A stretch of DNA of 64,000 nucleotides from Prevotella sp. Lineage in GTDB: Bacteria; Bacteroidota; Bacteroidia; Bacteroidales; Bacteroidaceae. Below the pieces are notes generated by a model. It saw only the letters and a program-made list of their open reading frames with translations, had not been told where the DNA came from and did no database searches. The DNA is taken from positions 1 to 64,000 of the forward strand of contig JAJWLX010000008.1 in the NCBI GenBank assembly GCA_021636625.1. The letters run 5' to 3'. How positions within the stretch are numbered: position 1 is the stretch's first letter; the number at the start of each line of letters is the position of its first letter. Below, in pieces: positions 62,013 to 64,000 of this stretch. The translations under genes were made by a program, and so were the position numbers.

Positions 62013-63608
62013 TCAATTCATTTGTTTGAGTTCAAATTTATCAATATCCACCGCCCAAGCGTATGGATTACCCATCTCTATGACATTGTATCCAGCTTTT
62101 AAACTGACAGGGATAGTTATCGTCGTTAAACCACCTTTTGTCTGGAGTTTTTCTACAGTGGTAGTTTTTCCATTGATGGTGACTTGCAATCCACGGTGCT
62201 CGGCTGGCAGGTAAGTGATGGTCATGTCGTACATGCCTCCTTGCTCGCTATATACTTGATCCCAACGAATGAGATTCTCACGTCTTCCTCCTAGATAAGA
62301 AACGGTCATTCCTAGGGAAGCCCCTGGCTGATAGGCATAAAGCACTTGTCGCTTGTCTTTGCCAAGGTTGTCAAAACAAGGAAGATACCCCCATTCTGCT
62401 TCATACACAGTAGGTTCCAATCGCTTTTGTGCATCGGCTTTCACGATGAGTACGCTATGTGCAGGAAGGGTTGTCACGATGCTGTCTTTTACTGTTTTAA
62501 GATTCTTGTGATGAACTAAATCACGGAGTTTTACCTTTCCACCCAGTTCTAAAGTAGAGAGAGGTACGGAGAAATGAGCTGTGGTATCCGATGCATTATA
62601 GAGTGCTATAGCCCTCGTAAGCCCTCTTTTTTTCAAGATGTCTTTTACAAGCACGTAGGTATCTCCTTCATGCTGAACAGGATAGGCTTGCAGAGCCAAG
62701 GAATCTTGGTTGAGGGCTATCAATTCCTCATTCTTTAGCAAAGCCATGGTAGAAGGCTTTATCTTGGTCAAATCGCATCCTATGAGCAGCGGTGAACTCA
62801 TCATGCACCACATGCCAAAGTGTACTTTCTCCTCATTGGGTTTCAATCCTCTGCCCAGCTCCAGCATATCCATGTCGTTGTAATGTCCATCCCGACAATA
62901 AGCGGAGAGGGGGAGATTGAGTTCTATGATATGTTTTACGGACGACCACCTAGGGCGAATGTCAGGGCTGATACGCCAAGAAGTGGCGATGTTCTTCGCC
63001 CATGTGCCAGGGAAGGTCCATCTACAGATATTGAGGGATACGTTCTTGCGCCCAGTGCTGTCGATGGCTTGTCGTATCTCTGTATATCGCTTTTGCTCTT
63101 CCAGGTTGAGGTCGGTGCCTGCTCCACAATAATCAATCTTGATAAAATCGAAGTTCCATTCCTTGAAATAAAGCATGGCATCCTGATACTCATGCCCATA
63201 GAGACCAGAACCAAAGCCATTGGGGTCATTGTCGTAGCGAGATCCACAGGTATTGCTGCCGGCATCCGAATAGATACCAGCCTTGAGACCGAGGAAATGG
63301 ATATAGTCTGATACGATTTTCACGCCCTTGGGGAAACGCTGGGGATGAGGATGCATCTTGCCCTGCGCATCACGATAGCCAAAGAATCCATCATCTATGT
63401 TTACATAGCGATAACCATAGTCTTTTAATCCGGTATTGACCATGGCATCGGCTTGTTGCATAATCAGAGAGTCACTGATGTTGACATGATATGTGTTCCA
63501 AGAGCTCCATCCCATAATAGGGGGAGCTACTGTTTGGGCTTGGCTTGCTGATAAGCCTGTTGTCATCAGAAAAGCCAAAAGCTCATTTCGTAAAGAGAGA
63601 GAGTTCAT
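62013..63608 (-). CDS. GH27 alpha-galactosidase / beta-L-arabinopyranosidase, secreted
   Basis: This 531-residue protein has a signal peptide cleaved near SASQAQ (about residue 25). The barrel opens PPIMGWSSWNTYHVNISD and has RYVNIDDGFFG, GLKAGIYSDAGSNTCG, nucleophile Asp159 in FIKIDYCGAG, acid/base Asp216 in SWRISPDIRPRW and NDMDMLELG. An Ig-like domain follows, then a C-terminal carbohydrate-binding-like sandwich of about 140 residues (YEAEWGYLPCFDN...YNVIEMGNPYAWAVDIDKFELKQ). It removes alpha-galactose or, in some family members, beta-L-arabinopyranose. It is first in the GH27-GH78 operon, 35 bp after the truncated rhaD frame. Confidence 0.9.
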   Translation of the reverse strand: MNSLSLRNELLAFLMTTGLSASQAQTVAPPIMGWSSWNTYHVNISDSLIMQQADAMVNTGLKDYGYRYVNIDDGFFGYRDAQGKMHPHPQRFPKGVKIVSDYIHFLGLKAGIYSDAGSNTCGSRYDNDPNGFGSGLYGHEYQDAMLYFKEWNFDFIKIDYCGAGTDLNLEEQKRYTEIRQAIDSTGRKNVSLNICRWTFPGTWAKNIATSWRISPDIRPRWSSVKHIIELNLPLSAYCRDGHYNDMDMLELGRGLKPNEEKVHFGMWCMMSSPLLIGCDLTKIKPSTMALLKNEELIALNQDSLALQAYPVQHEGDTYVLVKDILKKRGLTRAIALYNASDTTAHFSVPLSTLELGGKVKLRDLVHHKNLKTVKDSIVTTLPAHSVLIVKADAQKRLEPTVYEAEWGYLPCFDNLGKDKRQVLYAYQPGASLGMTVSYLGGRRENLIRWDQVYSEQGGMYDMTITYLPAEHRGLQVTINGKTTTVEKLQTKGGLTTITIPVSLKAGYNVIEMGNPYAWAVDIDKFELKQMN

Positions 63609-63643
63609 AATTGTTTATCTTGTATCTTGGTGAATGATATTTT

Positions 63644-63820
63644 TTATTTTCTTGATGAATTGAAAGCCTTGGTCTCGTCATCTACCAAGTCGGCGATGTT
63701 CACAGTGAAGTTACCACCATTACGCTCAGCCCAACCATCCTGCCAGAGGTATCCGGCAACTTCTGCTATCTTTTCGACCTCCTTTTTCAAGGCAGGACGA
63801 CCTTCTAATACGCCATTCAT
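63644..63820 (-). pseudogene. Truncated rhaD copy (58 codons) leading the GH27-GH78 operon
   Basis: The frame opens MNGVLEGRPALKKEVEKI and follows RhaD through ADLVDDE (about residue 49). It then jumps to the RhaD C-terminus (TKAFN) and ends in SSRK and stop. All catalytic blocks, including the zinc histidines, are lost. The start codon, -7 box and operator are intact, so it is probably still transcribed and translated as a leader to GH27. Confidence 0.85.
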
Positions 63821-63857
63821 TGTAATCTTGTTATTAGCTTGTTTAAAATGTCTGATG

Positions 63858-63922
63858 CAAAAGTAGTGATTTCCCATCATATCCAACCTATTCTTTTGAT
63901 ATTTGGGCTATGACATTTGGCA
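63858..63922 (-). promoter_or_regulatory. Duplicated rhaD-type promoter for GH27-GH78
   Basis: The operator at 63922-63897 is 31 bp upstream of a -7 box TACTTTTG (63865-63858). The -7 differs from that of rhaD in one base but still fits TAnnTTTG, although surrounding leader bases have diverged. Confidence 0.65.
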
Positions 63923-63958
63923 TAACCCTCAAAACCGTGAAAAAATACAGAAGGCGGC
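63883..63958. repeat. 76-bp duplicated control region, copy 2
   Basis: Differs from 58583-58658 by one base. Just past it, GGCGG (63953-63957) pairs with CCGCC (63980-63984) in a hairpin that may end a gene beyond the right edge. Confidence 0.9.
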
Positions 63959-64000
63959 TCCTTGCATCACGCAAGAAAACCGCCCTTTTCATTCTACATG

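Overview
The window looks like chromosomal DNA of a gut Bacteroidales, most likely Prevotellaceae of the Segatella (Prevotella) copri type. This rests on several SusC/SusD pairs, a hybrid two-component regulator, an ECF sigma/FecR pair, lipoprotein signals typical of the phylum, and promoters of the Bacteroidetes form TTTG-N19-TAnnTTTG (several match exactly). The species is inferred. No rRNA, tRNA, CRISPR array or intact insertion sequence was seen.

Layout. 1-4.3 kb: a truncated LytTR regulator with a leader of small ORFs and a terminator-like hairpin, a small secreted protein, arrays of short repeats with a 22-bp period, an AAA-ATPase/nuclease-like protein, and two tandem micro-ORFs with their own promoter and terminator. 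4.3-7.8 kb: an MFS exporter and a CPA2-type cation/proton antiporter. 7.9-25.6 kb: a rhamnogalacturonan-I (pectin) locus, with divergent HTCS regulator and SusC-SusD-PL11-CE12(double)-CE12-GH2. 26.1-40.2 kb: a membrane AraC-type regulator, GH31, then ECF sigma-FecR-SusC-SusD-GH127. This block is bracketed by a 67-bp direct repeat. 40.5-41.5 kb: a CNNM/CBS transporter-like protein. 41.6-51.6 kb: tandem SusC-SusD-SusC-SusD. 52-64 kb: L-rhamnose use, with an AraC regulator, rhaB-rhaA-rhaT-rhaM, a convergent rhaD, and a GH27-GH78 pair led by a duplicated, internally deleted rhaD fragment.

How it fits together. The PL11 lyase and CE12 esterases cut and deacetylate the RG-I backbone. GH2, GH127, GH31 and GH27 would trim side chains. 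GH78 releases L-rhamnose. RhaT imports it, and RhaM, RhaA, RhaB and RhaD convert it to dihydroxyacetone phosphate and lactaldehyde. SusC/SusD pairs import oligosaccharides. No GH105 or GH28 enzyme is present here, so digestion of unsaturated galacturonosyl ends must be encoded elsewhere.

The strongest new observation is a candidate rhamnose operator, GCCAAA-N8-GCTCnAATATCA. It lies exactly 31 bp upstream of the -7 box of both rhaB and rhaD. The rhaD copy of this promoter has been duplicated, with the first part of rhaD, to a position just upstream of GH27-GH78, apparently bringing those enzymes under rhamnose control. Also notable are the two tandem micro-ORFs, the possible attenuator ahead of the LytTR gene, and the 22-bp-period repeat arrays that recur in several intergenic regions.
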